Below are positions 8,947-17,435 of a stretch of DNA of 64,000 bases, piece after piece. The position numbers were made by a program, and so were the translations under genes. The DNA is from Nostoc commune NIES-4072 (lineage in GTDB: Bacteria > Cyanobacteriota > Cyanobacteriia > Cyanobacteriales > Nostocaceae). The stretch spans positions 5,378,838-5,442,837 of the forward strand of contig NZ_BDUD01000001.1 in NCBI RefSeq assembly GCF_003113895.1, read 5' to 3'. The first letter of the stretch is position 1; the number at the start of each line of letters is the position of its first letter. The notes under the pieces were generated by a model that worked only from the letters and a program-made list of their open reading frames with translations, made no database searches and had not been told where the DNA came from.

Positions 8947-9746
8947 AATTCACCTCCAAAGCGCCGCAAAAACTCATCAGTCACTGCCCATCGAAAGAAC
9001 GTATAAATTCTTTCAGAAAATTGTTTTGCTTCATTCATCAAAGCTTCAACACTGAAATCTCGTTTCTTTGAAAGAGACATATCTAGATCCAATATCCAGC
9101 TAGACTCAGCAAAAGGTTCAATCGCCGCAGGATCAAAAGTTGTATCAGCAGGAACAAGTCCCCACCTTGCAATGATTTGTTCCCCTCCATCGGGGATGAT
9201 GAACAAAGATTGATTAATATTTTGATGAATATATTCTCTGAATCCAGCAGTTGCAATGCCAGCTATCTCAGGTTTTACCAGTGATGATAGATCATCTATA
9301 TTTTGTCCAATAAGTCTGTCGATGTATCGCATACCGAATCGCTCAATAATGTCAATATTAGGATGAAAACTTTCTTTAAGAGCGATAAGTAAGCTTTCTA
9401 GACGTTCCAGAAAATCACTGCGACTTGAGTAAAGAGTTGTCTCAAGTGCCAAAAAATTGGGTGCTAATGAGACTCGCCAAGTTTCTGTTTTGTCCATAAA
9501 TCGCCAAGTTATTTGAGGCACAGTTGGTACAAGACCTTGAGGGCCAAAAACGAAGCCCTGAGTTTGCTCAGGCTGTAGATAAGGGTAATTTTCCCTAATC
9601 GCTTCTTGGAATACACGAACAAATTCCTTATCTTCCATCGAAAGAATGGAAGGAAAGAGTACTTGCGCGATAACTCGAATTAGTGGCGCGTTTTGTAACG
9701 GTACTTCCTTGGGTGGCTGTGCAATGAATGGATTGGTATTGACCAC
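8943..9746 (-). CDS. TIGR04255-like protein, first gene of the three-gene module
   Basis: A 267-residue protein whose layout fits the sporadically distributed TIGR04255 family: an N-terminal PLQNAPLIRVIAQVLFPS, a mid WRVSLAPNFLALETTLY, IIERFGMRYIDRLIG, and the C-terminal AVTDEFLRRFGG. No catalytic motif or membrane segment is seen. The family is known for patchy distribution and for sitting next to other short accessory genes; its biochemical role is not established. It leads a three-gene overlapping operon and is followed by an HTH protein. The family call is from pattern memory and needs a profile search. Confidence 0.72.
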   Translation of the reverse strand: MVNTNPFIAQPPKEVPLQNAPLIRVIAQVLFPSILSMEDKEFVRVFQEAIRENYPYLQPEQTQGFVFGPQGLVPTVPQITWRFMDKTETWRVSLAPNFLALETTLYSSRSDFLERLESLLIALKESFHPNIDIIERFGMRYIDRLIGQNIDDLSSLVKPEIAGIATAGFREYIHQNINQSLFIIPDGGEQIIARWGLVPADTTFDPAAIEPFAESSWILDLDMSLSKKRDFSVEALMNEAKQFSERIYTFFRWAVTDEFLRRFGGEL

Positions 9747-10012
9747 TTTCTACATCCTTTGCGAGGCTTCTAGAGAGATTGTGCATTATCGTTCTTTACA
9801 TCTATCTTAAGCCCATAGTGTGAAGTATAGTGTGAAGTTTCAGAAATATTTTACCGTAGGCTGTTGCATAGCAGGAAAAAATTAGAGGAAGCCCAATATC
9901 TATATTGCTTCTCTAGTCGTAGTTATGTTTGTAAGCTGCATTATATCGAATGGCTTGAGTAGTCGAAAAGTTTTGGTGCAGCCCGCCGCAGGCATTGCCC
10001 CTAACTAATTTC
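9747..10012. other. Intergenic region with short repeat fragment
   Basis: No gene is seen. Near 9980-10001 there is cccgccgcaggcattgcccc, a partial copy of the 29-bp repeat found elsewhere in the window. The promoter for the module at 8.9-9.7 kb should lie at the left part of this region (about 9750-9850). Confidence 0.5.
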
Positions 10013-12274
10013 TCACCCCTTCGGGATTTTAGGCGGACACCAAAAGAGGTTTTTGCTGGACACACCAAGAGATTCCAAAATACCTCGCATTATCTCTGTG
10101 CAATACATCCAGTGCCCCAAGTCGTCATACATGCGATCGGGATTAAACTCGACATTGTAGTGCAGCACATTGGGAAGGTCTAAAAACTCATCATCGCTTT
10201 GAGGAGAAAGAAGCAAGAGATGAAATGGCTTTCCCTGGCATTGTTTTTGTAGCTTGTTGACCAAATCTATCACACCAGGGCGATCGCTAATTCCTGTGCG
10301 AACAAAAAGTACTTTATCGCATTGCCGCAATGCGTACCAAAACCTTTGGGAGCGTGCCGTGTAACGAACGCGCATCCGTTCATGGACGGGAGACATATCG
10401 CTACTTGGGTCGTCTGTCTCCTCGACTTCATGGGCAAAGGATAAACCTGACCACTTACTGTGGTAAATTCTGCCTGCATCAGGACTGTAATGCAGAAAAG
10501 CAGGGTTCCACATATCATCAAAACCGTTTTCGATCGCATCGGCGACATCTCCAATATTGGTAGTGCGCGTTAGATCAAAGGGAAAAGCAGGGCCATCGTA
10601 CTCCATCTTATATAGCATCATACGGACGGCACAGCGATCGCCAAGGGGAAGAATGGCGACACGGCTGATATCCGATAATTTGCATTTGTATTGGAAAAGC
10701 ATCGCAGACTTCGGTGGTGCTTTCACCCGGCTTTCTAGCCCATCCTTGCCAATCATCATCGTGCGAAAGGGGGCGTCGGGATAAAGCGGATCTTCATAGA
10801 CACCCGATGGTATAGCTTTAAGTGCGTTGCAAACTTCCGTCCACATTGGCTGGATATTGTACTCGTTGTCTGATTCGTTGATTACCCAGAGGTGGCGTTC
10901 ATCTGCTTGCAAAATCCCCAGATGCCCATCATAGAATAAAACGTTGTTTGGCGAAAAGAGATTGAAGGCAGCGCTATATTCTAGATCAACACCAGGGGGA
11001 ATGTTTATTGTAGTTGCGATGCCTGCGGCGGGCGTAGCCATCGCACCATCCTCTACAGCAAAGAAGGGGAGCGTTCCTGGTTGGACATCCTTCGCAATGT
11101 AAATACCCGGTATCAATCCAGCCTTACTTTGCAGTGCGGTTTGTAGTTCCTGCCAATAGGGAGCGATCGTGTAGCTGTATTGTGATGGGTTAACAATCCG
11201 TAAACGCTTCTCTTCCATACAGACAGAGACATGGAAGCCCGCATTATCAAAGTAGATAGGAAATTCCTTTGGTTGCTGAAAACTTTGTTTTTCTTTTGCT
11301 AATTTGTCTTTGTCGATATCGAAGAGGTGCTGGTCGATCTGCTGATACATGAGGCTATGACCGACCGTGTTCGGGTGAGCCGGATCGAAGGATATCCCCG
11401 CTTTCCATCGTCCTTGTCCATCATCCACAGCTGCCAACCAATCCAGTACAGGTACGCCCCAACTTAGCATTCGGTTGTGTGTGTCTCGGATCAGCCAGTA
11501 ATGTTCCTGGGAATAATCGCCATTGGGATAGACACCGCCCAGAATTGGAATTGCCCCGATATCGCGCGTCATTTTTACAAGCTGCTGCAAACCACTTTCA
11601 AACCGTCGCTGTACTGCTCGTCGTTCGTGAGGGGGACAGGAAGCTAACCCTTCGTTACCTAGAGACAAGGCAATGATTACGATATCTGGTTGTTCTGGGG
11701 TGACAACTGAGCCAAATCGAGCGATCGTTCTGCTGACATTCGCCCCCACTTCCGACACATTCACGAGTTTATGCCGATATTTTTGCTGTAAAGCTTCTGC
11801 CAACAGCCAAACCCAACCTTTTAAAAACCAGGCTTTATGACCTACTGCAACGGAACTGCCAATTACTACAATTTTGAGCCTTTCAGCCCCTTCTTCCACG
11901 GGCATTATGACAGCCGACTTCTCAAGGTATCCAAAGGGATAAGGTTGTACATAACCGAATGCGCCATCATCTACAATAATTGTGCTGGAATGATCGTTAG
12001 GCTCAATGGGAATCCAGCGATTTGTATCTAGTAAACTTTCCCATTGGGCGTTACCCTTTGCATCAATATGTATGTACTTGTATTCAATCTGTCCATCGCC
12101 CGATAAAGGCTGCTGAATGTCAATTTCATCTGTCCACCATAAAGGATAGCGATCGCCACTTGTACGCAGGCGGACACATTTTACGATGTCCCACATTCCC
12201 AACTCTGGAGTCGAACCGACAAGACCGATGGATTCACCCGTTTGTGTGTATGCACTGATCTGGAATCGATACAT
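10013..12274 (-). CDS. CBM20-SGNH hydrolase-DUF1796 (papain-like) multidomain protein
   Basis: A 753-residue protein with three parts. Residues 1 to about 105 resemble a CBM20 starch-binding domain (GLVGSTPELGMWD, then TDEIDI). Residues of about 130-345 are an SGNH/GDSL hydrolase: GSS at 139-141 (Ser nucleophile), SLGNEG for the Gly/Asn oxyanion block, and DPAHPNTVGH for the Asp/His block. Residues of about 530-740 fit DUF1796, described as a putative papain-like cysteine peptidase (LGDRCAVRMML, PFPFDLTRTT, FLHYSPDAG, LSFAHEVEE). A 29-bp dispersed repeat is translated in frame as AMATPAAGIA. No signal peptide is seen. The gene is divergent from the microviridin cluster, which raises the possibility of a link. 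A polysaccharide esterase role is the conservative reading. Confidence 0.82.
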   Translation of the reverse strand: MYRFQISAYTQTGESIGLVGSTPELGMWDIVKCVRLRTSGDRYPLWWTDEIDIQQPLSGDGQIEYKYIHIDAKGNAQWESLLDTNRWIPIEPNDHSSTIIVDDGAFGYVQPYPFGYLEKSAVIMPVEEGAERLKIVVIGSSVAVGHKAWFLKGWVWLLAEALQQKYRHKLVNVSEVGANVSRTIARFGSVVTPEQPDIVIIALSLGNEGLASCPPHERRAVQRRFESGLQQLVKMTRDIGAIPILGGVYPNGDYSQEHYWLIRDTHNRMLSWGVPVLDWLAAVDDGQGRWKAGISFDPAHPNTVGHSLMYQQIDQHLFDIDKDKLAKEKQSFQQPKEFPIYFDNAGFHVSVCMEEKRLRIVNPSQYSYTIAPYWQELQTALQSKAGLIPGIYIAKDVQPGTLPFFAVEDGAMATPAAGIATTINIPPGVDLEYSAAFNLFSPNNVLFYDGHLGILQADERHLWVINESDNEYNIQPMWTEVCNALKAIPSGVYEDPLYPDAPFRTMMIGKDGLESRVKAPPKSAMLFQYKCKLSDISRVAILPLGDRCAVRMMLYKMEYDGPAFPFDLTRTTNIGDVADAIENGFDDMWNPAFLHYSPDAGRIYHSKWSGLSFAHEVEETDDPSSDMSPVHERMRVRYTARSQRFWYALRQCDKVLFVRTGISDRPGVIDLVNKLQKQCQGKPFHLLLLSPQSDDEFLDLPNVLHYNVEFNPDRMYDDLGHWMYCTEIMRGILESLGVSSKNLFWCPPKIPKG
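11016..11044. repeat. 29-bp dispersed repeat inside the CBM20-SGNH gene
   Basis: The unit begins GCGATGCCTGCGGCGGGC and ends GTAGCCATCGC. It matches in length and core the copy in menG (48938-48966). It is translated in frame on the minus strand. Confidence 0.75.
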
Positions 12275-13032
12275 AGAGTTTATCCTGGTTTAGTTAGTAC
12301 AATACCAAACGGTCAGACTCAATCCTTAAACCTGCTTTAACAATATTACACACAACTACTGAGAGTCCAGTATTAATATTTTTAAGTACACTGAAGCTCT
12401 GATTTAGGTCGCTCAAAGCTACCAGTGGTAAAGCTTTTCAAAAATTAAATCGGGTTTTTATAGAAGATTGAATACTTATCAAATCAAATATATTGCATTA
12501 AAAGTATTAAGACAACTAAGAACAAATAAAAATAAGGATAAGATTAAGTTAAATCTTTTCTATTGCTCCTTTAATGTAAAAAAGAGAAAAATTCTTGAAT
12601 TTATGGAATAAAATCATCTCATAATCCGTCAAAGCCCTACGTAGTAAATATTTTTAGCTTTTTCACACTAGAGTAAGAATGTTTGATCTGTAATTAAAAT
12701 ATAAAAATTTAGGTTTCAGGATGCTAGTGATAGATTTCCTGTAGAGTAAATGACTAACCTAGCAGGGATGAATGACCTGAATGCTTACGAATAAATTAAT
12801 AATCAACTTAAGCTAATTTAAAGATTAGGCTATGGCTTTCACAACTTTGAAAATTTTAAATTACAAAGTTTATTGACTTAGGATTTTGGTATTAATTGTC
12901 CATAAATGGAACAATAATGTCACTATATTTACATAAGTGTTACAAATAATTACAAATGAATTTTATGCTTACATAGATGAAATTCTATGTAGTATTGTAG
13001 ATATGTATCTTTGCTTAACCGTAGGAAAAATT
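12275..13032. other. Long AT-rich divergent region upstream of the microviridin precursor
   Basis: About 758 bases lie between the start of the CBM20 protein and the precursor gene. The region is strongly AT-rich with no credible gene. A TTGACT box occurs at 12873-12878, about 155 bases before the precursor start, but no well-spaced partner is clear. The length suggests a regulated promoter or a long leader. Confidence 0.5.
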
Positions 13033-13341
13033 ATGTCTGAAAACAAACCAGAAGAACTGAATTCACAAGCAGTACCCTTCTTTGCTAGATTTTTAGAAGG
13101 GCAAAGCTTTGAAGACCTATCTGATCAAGAATCAGAAGGAATTGGCGGCGGAAATTGTGGTGTAACCAAGGGTGTAACCAAGAAGGGGAAAGATGAACTT
13201 TTCCAAACTCGGAAGTACCCATCTGATGGAGAAGATGGAGTAACAAAAAAGCATCCCTCTGATGATGAACAGATATTTGTTACTCTGAAGTTCCCTTCAG
13301 ACAACGAGGATAATGGAGGGGCATTAGCAAGTCAAAAATAA
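13033..13341 (+). CDS. mdnA: Microviridin-type precursor peptide with three core motifs
   Basis: A 102-residue precursor. ATG 13033 is chosen because GTAGGAAAAATT gives a Shine-Dalgarno 7 bases away; an upstream in-frame start would add an unrelated hydrophobic stretch. The leader carries the ATP-grasp recognition helix PFFARFLEGQ (residues 15-24), diagnostic of microviridins, and a Gly-rich spacer IGGGNCG (37-43). Three cores follow: TRKYPSDGED (59-68), TKKHPSDDEQ (71-80) and TLKFPSDNED (84-93). In microviridins Thr-Asp and Ser-Glu esters and a Lys-Glu/Asp amide make a tricyclic cage that inhibits serine proteases. Cores 1 and 3 keep all residues; core 2 ends in Gln. Two ATP-grasp ligase genes follow. 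Short size and repeated cores explain why such genes are often missed. Confidence 0.93.
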   Translation: MSENKPEELNSQAVPFFARFLEGQSFEDLSDQESEGIGGGNCGVTKGVTKKGKDELFQTRKYPSDGEDGVTKKHPSDDEQIFVTLKFPSDNEDNGGALASQK

Positions 13342-13344
13342 AAT

Positions 13345-13379
13345 AACTGCATACTTTTAAGTACACCAGAGATGCAGTT
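13345..13379 (+). terminator. Hairpin just after the precursor gene
   Basis: AACTGCAT at 13345-13352 pairs perfectly with ATGCAGTT at 13372-13379, starting 4 bases after the precursor stop. The loop is about 19 bases and the tail is A/T-rich rather than a pure T-run. It could stabilise the precursor mRNA 3' end. Confidence 0.5.
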
Positions 13380-13416
13380 TTAAAAATATTCTGAGAAGAA
13401 AAAGACTGTTAGCTTT

Positions 13417-13467
13417 GCCAACTCCATTTAGGGGTTGGCTTCCCATTAAAAAAGTTTATTTTTTTAT
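13417..13467 (+). terminator. Terminator or attenuator between precursor and ligase genes
   Basis: GCCAACTCC (13417-13425) pairs with GGGGTTGGC (13431-13439) through eight Watson-Crick pairs and one wobble. A T-rich tract follows, ending at about 13467. Partial termination here would give more precursor than ligase transcript, as is common in RiPP clusters. Confidence 0.6.
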
Positions 13468-13510
13468 AGTTGACAGTAGCGACAATACAAAAACCTAATG
13501 AAAATATTTT

Positions 13511-14515
13511 ATGTACGTTGACCGTGATGTGGTTTTATTAATCACCCATAGTGGTGATTACTTCACAATAGATAGAGTTGCAGAAGCTGTATCAAAACGA
13601 GGCGCACAGCCATTTCGCCTGGATACTGATAAGTTTCCGATGACAGTACAAATCGAGGCAAATTTCAGTAACTCTGGGAGTAATCATAAACTGGAATATA
13701 GCACTCGCTCCCTGAACACCGAGCAAGTGCAAGCAGTATGGATGCGACGGATTTGGCAACCTGACTTAGGTAAAGAATTGGCTCCACAATTCCAAGCAGC
13801 CTGCTCTAGCGAATCACTGGCAGTCTTAGATGGCTTTTGGGACAGTCTAAGGGGAGCTACCTGGGTGGATGATTTACAACGGATCAGTGTAGCTGAAAAC
13901 AAGCTACGTCAACTAAGAATTGCATCGGAAGTTGGTCTTGTCATACCTCGGACTATCGTCACCAACAATCCTCAACAAACACGAGAGTTTTTTGAGGAAG
14001 TTAAAGGAAAAATGGTTGCCAAGCTACTCAGACCTCTTTCTTATGGAATGCAAGCCTCCTCTTTTTTCATGTATACCAGCGCTGTTAAAGAAGAAGACTT
14101 ACTTGATGCTGAAACACTGCGCTATTGTCCAGTTGTGTTTCAAGAACAAATCCCCAAACAGCTAGAACTACGCGCAGTGTATGTGAATGGTAATCTCTTT
14201 GTCGGCGCACTGGATGCGTCTGAGTATGCAGCATCCACCCAAGATTGGCGACGGGGAACAAAAGAGGTTATTACCTGGCAACCATATCAATTACCTGATA
14301 AACTAATCTGTTGCCTCGATGCTTTTATGACAAGGTTTGGACTGATTTTTGGAGCATTTGACTTCATCAAAACGCCATCAGGGGAATATGTTTTTTTAGA
14401 AATTAATCCTACAGGAGAGTGGGGGATGCTGGAGAGAGATTTGGAATATCCGATCGCAGATGCGATCGCAGATGCACTACTTTCAACAAGCCCTAAGCAA
14501 AATGCTTTTACTTAA
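13511..14515 (+). CDS. mdnB: Microviridin ATP-grasp ligase, MdnB type
   Basis: A 334-residue RimK-like ATP-grasp ligase. It opens with VVLLITHSGDYFTIDRVAEAV and FRLDTDKFP, continues with VWMRRIWQP, and ends with the metal/ATP-binding FLEINPTGEWGMLER. Family knowledge: MdnB/MvdC forms the omega-amide between Lys and a C-terminal acidic residue after the esters are made. The N-terminus matches the MdnB rather than the MdnC pattern, as far as I can recall. ATG 13511 has no clear Shine-Dalgarno. It lies 169 bases after the precursor gene and 77 bases before the second ligase. Because core 2 lacks the canonical amide acceptor, this enzyme may act on only two of the three cores. Confidence 0.9.
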   Translation: MYVDRDVVLLITHSGDYFTIDRVAEAVSKRGAQPFRLDTDKFPMTVQIEANFSNSGSNHKLEYSTRSLNTEQVQAVWMRRIWQPDLGKELAPQFQAACSSESLAVLDGFWDSLRGATWVDDLQRISVAENKLRQLRIASEVGLVIPRTIVTNNPQQTREFFEEVKGKMVAKLLRPLSYGMQASSFFMYTSAVKEEDLLDAETLRYCPVVFQEQIPKQLELRAVYVNGNLFVGALDASEYAASTQDWRRGTKEVITWQPYQLPDKLICCLDAFMTRFGLIFGAFDFIKTPSGEYVFLEINPTGEWGMLERDLEYPIADAIADALLSTSPKQNAFT

Positions 14516-14592
14516 AAACTCACAACCAACTGACAGATTTTATAAATTTAGGAACTTGTTAATTTTTAATTTTTAATTCGGAGCAAAGCAAC

Positions 14593-15558
14593 GTGACTGT
14601 TTTAATCATTACTCACAGCCAAGACAACGAAAGTATTCCTCTAGTTATTCAGGCAATTGAAGCCCAAGGAGGAAAAGCATTTCGTTTTGATACAGACCGA
14701 TTTCCTACAGAAATCACCTTAGATGTTTACTATGCCAAAAGTGAGCGAGTTACTCTAAGCGTTGAAGACCAGACATTAGATTTGAATGAAGTGTCAGCAG
14801 TTTGGTATCGCCGCATTGCAATTGGATCAAGAATTCCCGACTCGATGGACAAGCAACTCAGACAAGCCTCGCTCAAAGAATCTCGCGTCACCATTGACGG
14901 AATGATTGCCAGTATTAAGGGCTTCCATCTCGACCCTCTGCCAAATATTCGCCGAGCCGAAAATAAGCAACTGCAATTACGAATAGCACGAGACATCGGT
15001 CTAGATACGCCACGCACTCTGACTACAAACAATTCAGTGGCAGTAAAGCAATTTGCCCAAGAGTGTAAGGAGGGAATGATTACAAAGATGCTCTCTTCCT
15101 TCGCTATTTACGATGAACAAGGACAAGAAAAAGTTGTGTTTACGAATCCAATTTCATCTAAGGATCTGGATAACCTCGATGGATTACGTTTTTGTCCAAT
15201 GACATTTCAAGAAAAAATTCCGAAAGCATTGGAATTGCGGACAATTATTGTAGGCAAACGTGTGTTGACGGCGGCGGTTGATTCTCAAGCTTTGGATAAA
15301 GCGCGTTACGATTGGCGCAAACAGGGAATTGCCTTACTCGACGCTTGGGAACCATACACTCTACCTGAAGATGTTGAAGAGAAACTGCTCAAACTTATGG
15401 CAGAATTTGGTTTGAACTACGGAGCTATTGATATTATTTTGACTCCTGATGGTCGTCATGTGTTTCTTGAAGTTAACCCAGTTGGCGAGTTTTTCTGGTT
15501 AGAACGCTGTCCTGGCTTACCGATTTCTGAGGCGATCGCACAGGTTCTACAGAATTGA
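14593..15558 (+). CDS. mdnC: Microviridin ATP-grasp ligase, MdnC type
   Basis: A 321-residue ATP-grasp ligase with GTG start and GGAG 9 bases upstream. It opens TVLIITHSQDNESIPLVIQ, then FRFDTDRFPTE, VWYRRI and FLEVNPVGEFFWLER, which closely follow MdnC/MvdD. Family knowledge: this enzyme binds the PFFARFLE leader helix and makes the two omega-esters (Thr-Asp, then Ser-Glu). It is the last gene of the cluster. No N-acetyltransferase (mdnD) or ABC transporter-peptidase (mdnE) follows; the next gene on the right is acsF on the other strand. Confidence 0.92.
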   Translation: MTVLIITHSQDNESIPLVIQAIEAQGGKAFRFDTDRFPTEITLDVYYAKSERVTLSVEDQTLDLNEVSAVWYRRIAIGSRIPDSMDKQLRQASLKESRVTIDGMIASIKGFHLDPLPNIRRAENKQLQLRIARDIGLDTPRTLTTNNSVAVKQFAQECKEGMITKMLSSFAIYDEQGQEKVVFTNPISSKDLDNLDGLRFCPMTFQEKIPKALELRTIIVGKRVLTAAVDSQALDKARYDWRKQGIALLDAWEPYTLPEDVEEKLLKLMAEFGLNYGAIDIILTPDGRHVFLEVNPVGEFFWLERCPGLPISEAIAQVLQN

Positions 15559-15937
15559 GGCAGGGGGGAAAGGATCTCTACTCAAAATTTAGTCAAAATT
15601 TAGAGAGAATGGTTTTGCGTTGCTTTCCCGCCTTGCAATAAATTGCAGGCTAATAGCTAAAGTGCGTTTAAACGCACTGAAATTAAAGAAATTAAGATGG
15701 ATTGAGGCTGATGGGTTAGACTCTTTACCAATTCGCCAGCAGTATCATGAATTCTGGGGCTATCTTCTAAAGAAGACTCAATAAGGATTGGAGTCCACTT
15801 GAGTGGACTTGCGCTATTAGCCAGAGAATTCATTCTCTGGCGGGAAAGAGGGCAGTTGCAAGATATAACTTATAGAATTCGAGTTAAGAGATTCCCAAAG
15901 AAGAGTTGTAGATTCAGTTAATGTATGCAGTTATTAG
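15559..15937. repeat. Intergenic block of palindromic dispersed repeats
   Basis: No gene is seen. A perfect 16-bp palindrome GTGCGTTTAAACGCAC lies at 15662-15677. AGTCCAC/GTGGACT forms a hairpin at 15792-15809 and CCAGAGAAT/ATTCTCTGG another at 15821-15840. The stretch 15762-15870 is a second copy of the element at 50746-50852, sharing CTCAATAA, GTGGACTTGCGCTA and GCAAGATATAACT. The function of the element is unknown. Confidence 0.75.
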
Positions 15938-17014
15938 TTAATGAACTGTCCCTCTCAATGATTCAGCATCAACAGGTTTGATTAGGTAAGTCTGCAATAG
16001 ATGCCCAATAATGGAAGCTATCAAGGGTAATTTTTGGCAGAATTTGACAACTGGTGAGCGATTGCTGTTATTAATCTCTGCTAGTTTCAAATTAAGATCA
16101 GAACACTTTTCCAACCGCCGGAAAAACTCTGGATGATTTGTATTCAAAATCAGAGGAAATGCCCGTGCAGCAGTGTTATTCGTCTCTTGAATGACTCTGG
16201 TATTATATTCGCGCGGATCTATCCCAATGGATTGATAAAACGTGGCGCGTTCAAATACTGTCAATGTGTGAGTAGCAAAAACACTTAGCAAAAAGAAACG
16301 TACCCATAATCTAGCTCTCCAATTGTTCCATAATTGAGGCTGCGATCGCAGCAATGCTTTAAAGAAATCTCCATGTCGATTTTCATCCTGACACCAACTT
16401 TCAAACTTACGGAATAGTGGATAAATTTGGTGTTCTGGATGTTTCTCCATGTGCCGATACACCAAGATGTAGCGCCAGTAGCCAATTTTTTCAGACAGGT
16501 AGACTGTGTAAATAATCCACTCTGGCGGAAAGAAGGTATAAGTGCGATTTTTGGTTAAATAACTTAAGTCGAGGGAAAGATTAAAATCTGCCATTGACTT
16601 ATTTAAAAATCCCGCATGGCGTGCCTCATCCCGCGCCATAAAATTAAAAGCATCCGCCAAAATCGGATTGCGGTTTTTCAGACGGCGTGATAACTCTTTA
16701 AACAGCAGAAACCCAGAAAACTCTGAGGTACAGGAACGTTCCAAAAAGTCAATAAAAGCGACGCGTGTTTCCCCATCAATGTGATCCCAACACTGCTGAA
16801 ATTCTTCATCACGGACAAAGTGATGACGGTTATAGTCAGCTCGTAACTCCTCTACAATTGCCAGTAACTCAGCCTCCTGAGACGAAATATCCAATTGCGC
16901 CGCAGCTTCAAAGTCAGTGGTATAAAACCTGGGTGTTAATAATGTTTCTTGAACAGGCGCTTTTACACCTGGTTTTAGCAACTCAGGTTGGGAAGTTTCC
17001 AAAGACTTAACCAT
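15938..17014 (-). CDS. acsF: Mg-protoporphyrin IX monomethyl ester oxidative cyclase
   Basis: A 358-residue protein of the AcsF/ChlA (diiron) family length. It has the ferritin-like diiron motifs DEARHAGF and DENRHGDFF, and the family stretch YTFFPPEWIIYTVYLSEKIGYWRYI. It forms the fifth ring of protochlorophyllide using O2 on the chlorophyll branch. It diverges from a heme oxygenase and hemN. In Synechocystis the second copy of this gene (chlA-II) is linked to ho2 and hemN and induced by low oxygen. The same gene set here suggests this is the micro-oxic isoform, but the other copy is outside the window so that remains inference. Confidence 0.94.
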   Translation of the reverse strand: MVKSLETSQPELLKPGVKAPVQETLLTPRFYTTDFEAAAQLDISSQEAELLAIVEELRADYNRHHFVRDEEFQQCWDHIDGETRVAFIDFLERSCTSEFSGFLLFKELSRRLKNRNPILADAFNFMARDEARHAGFLNKSMADFNLSLDLSYLTKNRTYTFFPPEWIIYTVYLSEKIGYWRYILVYRHMEKHPEHQIYPLFRKFESWCQDENRHGDFFKALLRSQPQLWNNWRARLWVRFFLLSVFATHTLTVFERATFYQSIGIDPREYNTRVIQETNNTAARAFPLILNTNHPEFFRRLEKCSDLNLKLAEINNSNRSPVVKFCQKLPLIASIIGHLLQTYLIKPVDAESLRGTVH

Positions 17015-17435
17015 AAGAATCCTTTAATTATTTCATCCTTTAAAATTTATATAAGCATAAATAGTTGTTTGTAGACATCAGTTAAATTATTGAGAGTAAA
17101 TTGTGAGAAATAAACTTATTACTCGTTGTTTCAGGAGAGTTTAAATGCCTATTGCACAATCAGTTTTGTTACTACTTAATTAGGATGTGTCTAAGGGTGA
17201 AAATCAGAAAAATATAAATAAATACTAATATCTTTATAGTTATATATAAATTAATAGTTAAATAATCTTAGGAGAAATAAAAATAGTTGGGATCTACATC
17301 GGCAGTGATACTTGCCAGATAGAGTGATGCAGATCCTCTCTAAACCTAGAATAACAATCTTTTAGCTGGCACTGGCAGGCCTCCTGAGTCGGTGACTGTC
17401 CAGAAACCTTGCCCTTGAACGTAAAGGAAGCAACA
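17015..17435. promoter_or_regulatory. Divergent promoter region acsF / heme oxygenase
   Basis: A 421-base region without a gene separates the two divergent starts. It should hold both promoters and, by analogy with Synechocystis, the binding site of a low-oxygen activator (ChlR-type MarR protein). I see no clear palindrome that I can assign to such a factor. The last 100 bases (17340-17435) are less AT-rich and probably form the leader of the heme oxygenase transcript. Confidence 0.45.

Noticed and set aside
12937..13032. Longer N-terminal extension of the microviridin precursor
   Set aside because: The extension is hydrophobic and unlike microviridin leaders; the ATG at 13033 has its own Shine-Dalgarno.
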